The notes below the pieces were generated by a model. That model worked only from the letters and a program-made list of their open reading frames with translations. It did not search any database and was not told where the DNA came from. Below are positions 62,199 through 64,000 of a stretch of 64,000 nucleotides of DNA, one piece after another (the stretch's first letter is position 1; every line of letters starts with the position of its first letter). The position numbers and the translations under genes were made by a program. Source of the DNA: Streptosporangiaceae bacterium (lineage in GTDB: Bacteria > Actinomycetota > Actinomycetes > Streptosporangiales > Streptosporangiaceae); NCBI GenBank assembly GCA_025934375.1, contig JAICYD010000019.1:1-64000 (forward strand), read 5' to 3'.

Positions 62199-62879
62199 AT
62201 GCGATTCGGTGGCTCCATGGCGGCGATCAGTGTCGTCGCGACGGGATTCATGGTGACCGGCTGCTCACAGGCGAGCTCCAGCGGCGCGGCCGGCGGCCCG
62301 GCATCATCCGCGGCATCATCCGCGGCATCATCCTCGGCGTCATCCTCGGGGGCCGGAGCGGGAAGCGAGCAGACGTCCGCGCCTGCTAGCCCCGCGCCCA
62401 GCCCCGTCACGCCGGGCTGGGGGACGGCGAGCCCGACCGCCGCAGCCGGGCCCGCGAGCGCGGCCAAGTGCCAGCCCGGGGACTTGAGCCTCGCCTTCGG
62501 CGCCAAGAGCGGGACCACCCAGGTGGTCCTGGCGGTGGACCTGACCAACAAGGGAACGGCCGCCTGCACGATGCGGGGGTTCCCCGGGGTTGACCTCATC
62601 GGCGCCACGACCAGCCAGCAGGATTTCCGGTGGTCCCTGGCCCGCCAGTCCGTGAGCTACTCGAAGGTGACGCTGCAGCCCGGCCAGGCGGCGCACTTCA
62701 ACCTGACCTACCTGCCCGCCGCCATGGGCAGCGGCGACAACATCACGGTGGCCAAGATCGTGATCACCCCGCCGAACGACTTCACCCAGGCCCAGGTCAC
62801 CTGGAACGAGTCCGTCATCCTGCAAGACGGCGCCACCAGCCCGGGTACCTACATCGGCCCGATCACCGCAGGCGCATAA
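62199..62879 (+). CDS. DUF4232 lipoprotein
   Basis: This 226-residue lipoprotein has lipobox MVTGC (Cys at about residue 22), an Ala/Ser-rich linker with four 12 bp repeats (62301-62348, encoding ASSA units), then a beta-sandwich: TTQVVLAVDLTNKGTAACTMRGFPGVDLIG (split over residues about 107-136) and QPGQAAHFNLTYLP (about 163-176). This is the DUF4232 pattern with its conserved Cys and GxPGV. RBS CGGAGGAAATGA precedes the ATG. Function unknown; secreted. Confidence 0.87.
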   Translation: MRFGGSMAAISVVATGFMVTGCSQASSSGAAGGPASSAASSAASSSASSSGAGAGSEQTSAPASPAPSPVTPGWGTASPTAAAGPASAAKCQPGDLSLAFGAKSGTTQVVLAVDLTNKGTAACTMRGFPGVDLIGATTSQQDFRWSLARQSVSYSKVTLQPGQAAHFNLTYLPAAMGSGDNITVAKIVITPPNDFTQAQVTWNESVILQDGATSPGTYIGPITAGA

Positions 62880-62937
62880 GGCCGGCCGCCTCGCGGCGCA
62901 TGCGGATCCGGCGCGGGCCGGCGTAGAGTGCCCAGTC

Positions 62938-63732
62938 GTGACTGATGACGATGCGCTGTTGCGCGCCTATGACGAGCAGATGCGGGGCATTTCCCACGCG
63001 GAGCGGCCCGGGGTCGTCATCGAGCGCGACGGGCCCCTGCTGCGGGTGACGGGCCAGTACCGGGGGTTCATCAACGGGCCGCGAGACCTTGGCGTCCACG
63101 GGGCTGAGCTGGATGACCTCATCGCCCGCCAGCGTGACTTCTTCGCCGCACGGGGCGAGGCCGTGGAATGGAAGACGCGCGCCCACGACGTGCCGGCCGA
63201 CCTGACGGGCCGGCTGCGCGCGGCGGGGTTCGTTCCCGAGGACACCGAGACCGTGGTCATCGGGGTGGCCGCCGGCATGGCGGCCGCCCCGGTGATCCCG
63301 GCCGGGGTCACCCTGGCGCGGGTGACCGAGGACGCCGGCATCCGCGCGGTCACGGCGATGGAAAGCGAGGTGTGGGGCGAGGACTGGAGCTGGCTCGCCG
63401 ATGACCTCATCGCGCGCCGGGACGCCGCGCCGGATGACATCGCGATCCTCGCGGCCCGCGAGGACGCTACCGGCGTGGTGGTCAGCGCCGCCTGGATCGT
63501 GTTCTACCCCGGCACCGAGTTCGCGGGCCTGTGGGGTGGGTCCACGCTGGCGGCCTGGCGCGGGCGCGGCCTCTACCGCGCGCTGATCGCGGCCCGCGCC
63601 CGACTGGCGGTGGCCCGCGGCGTCCGCTACCTGCAAGTCGACGCTTCCGACGACAGCGCCCCGATCTTGCGCCGTCTCGGCTTCCGCGCGGTGACGACCA
63701 CCACTGCCTACGTCTGGGCCCCGCCCGCCTGA
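62938..63732 (+). CDS. GNAT-family N-acetyltransferase
   Basis: This 264-residue protein has an N-terminal helical region and a C-terminal GNAT fold: GVTLARVTEDAGIRAVTAME (residues about 122-141), VSAAWIVFYPGTEFAGLWGGSTLAAWRGRGLYRALI (split over about 182-217, with the acetyl-CoA loop WRGRGLYRAL) and YLQVDASDDSAPILRRLGFRAV. GTG at 62938. The substrate is unknown. It follows the DUF4232 lipoprotein gene by 58 bp. Confidence 0.87.
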   Translation: MTDDDALLRAYDEQMRGISHAERPGVVIERDGPLLRVTGQYRGFINGPRDLGVHGAELDDLIARQRDFFAARGEAVEWKTRAHDVPADLTGRLRAAGFVPEDTETVVIGVAAGMAAAPVIPAGVTLARVTEDAGIRAVTAMESEVWGEDWSWLADDLIARRDAAPDDIAILAAREDATGVVVSAAWIVFYPGTEFAGLWGGSTLAAWRGRGLYRALIAARARLAVARGVRYLQVDASDDSAPILRRLGFRAVTTTTAYVWAPPA

Positions 63733-63853
63733 CGGGCCCCGGGAAGTCAAGCTGGGCAACGGGTAGCCGGCAAGGTCTCGTTAGGCCAAATAATGCCCGT
63801 GGTTTTCCCGGGCGTCATTGAATCATTCATCAAGGACGCGCAGACTGCGGCTT

Positions 63854-64000
63854 ATGCTGACTCGCCGAAAGTTCATGCAGTTGATGGGCGGTGCCACCGC
63901 CGCCACCGCCGCCGGGATCACCGGGACCGACCTGCTGTCGCGGGCCGTGGCCAACGCCTCCCCCCTGGTCAACGCGGGCGGGAAGGACGGCGTCGAGCAC
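63854..64000 (+). CDS. Tat-exported protein (partial, runs off right edge)
   Basis: The first 49 residues are visible: MLTRRKFMQLMGGATA is a twin-arginine signal (TRRKFMQ) followed by a hydrophobic Ala/Thr core and a likely cleavage after VANA. The mature domain lies beyond the window, so its function cannot be called. It is probably a folded, cofactor-bearing secreted enzyme such as a phosphoesterase or oxidase. Confidence 0.75.
   Translation, partial: MLTRRKFMQLMGGATAATAAGITGTDLLSRAVANASPLVNAGGKDGVEH

Overview
This 64 kb window is chromosomal DNA from a very GC-rich actinobacterium, most likely a Streptosporangiales-like or related filamentous lineage. The lineage call is an inference. It rests on extreme G/C at third codon positions, frequent GTG and TTG starts, ATGA/GTGA start-stop overlaps, a mycothiol-type (MDMPI) protein, an orphan DUF397 protein, a DUF222-HNH protein, a SigK/RskA-type pair and the mycobacterial-type gpgS-folP2 pair. 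I see no rRNA, tRNA, CRISPR array, complete prophage or intact insertion sequence. Most of the window looks like mixed housekeeping and catabolic accessory DNA.

Layout. 1-6.1 kb (all minus strand): a membrane flavocytochrome with a secreted FMN-binding partner, then an RskA-type anti-sigma factor, its ECF sigma factor, a small membrane protein, an APC-type permease and a COG4315 lipoprotein. Two matching promoter-like sites suggest that the sigma factor drives its own operon and the lipoprotein operon. 6.4-10 kb (plus): a LigM-like demethylase, an MBL-fold hydrolase, a phosphoribosyltransferase and a thioredoxin. 10.4-18.7 kb: a second ECF sigma factor coupled to an MDMPI-family protein, an alpha/beta hydrolase, a thioredoxin-reductase-like flavoprotein coupled to a methyltransferase with a His-rich N terminus, a divergent XRE-cupin regulator, and a membrane Ser/Thr kinase coupled to a secreted protein. 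18.8-24.7 kb: an extradiol-dioxygenase-like protein, folP2, gpgS, an acyl-CoA dehydrogenase coupled to a MaoC/FAS1-type hydratase, and a TetR regulator.

24.8-45.7 kb: scattered hydrolases (epoxide hydrolase, CocE/NonD, HSL-type esterase, isochorismatase), a ferredoxin-reductase-type flavoprotein coupled to a hotdog-like protein, MFS/LysR, an N-terminally short class III aminotransferase, an anti-sigma-type ATPase, a nucleotidyltransferase, a 2'-5' RNA ligase-like protein and a DUF222-HNH protein. 45.7-64 kb: a regulator and ABC exporter, a CoA-transferase, an unrecognised 225-residue protein, a DUF885 peptidase, AraC/VOC, two flippase-like (LPG synthase-type) membrane proteins, an AbiEi-like protein, a short UvrD-type helicase overlapping a large nuclease-like protein, a DUF4232 lipoprotein, a GNAT enzyme and the start of a Tat-exported protein.

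The most unusual signal is a family of GC-rich palindromic elements sitting inside four unrelated genes without breaking the reading frame: an extradiol-dioxygenase-like gene, gpgS, a nucleotidyltransferase and a UvrD-type gene. Two of these sites are tandem pairs of a 39 bp (13-codon) unit, and they share a core of up to 20 bp. Alongside them at least ten genes carry in-frame minisatellites of 9, 12, 15 or 18 bp, whereas the clearest intergenic array has a 13 bp period. The window also holds several relics of CoA-metabolism genes (TetR, enoyl-CoA hydratase, thiolase, hydroxyisobutyrate dehydrogenase), which points to erosion of an accessory catabolic region.
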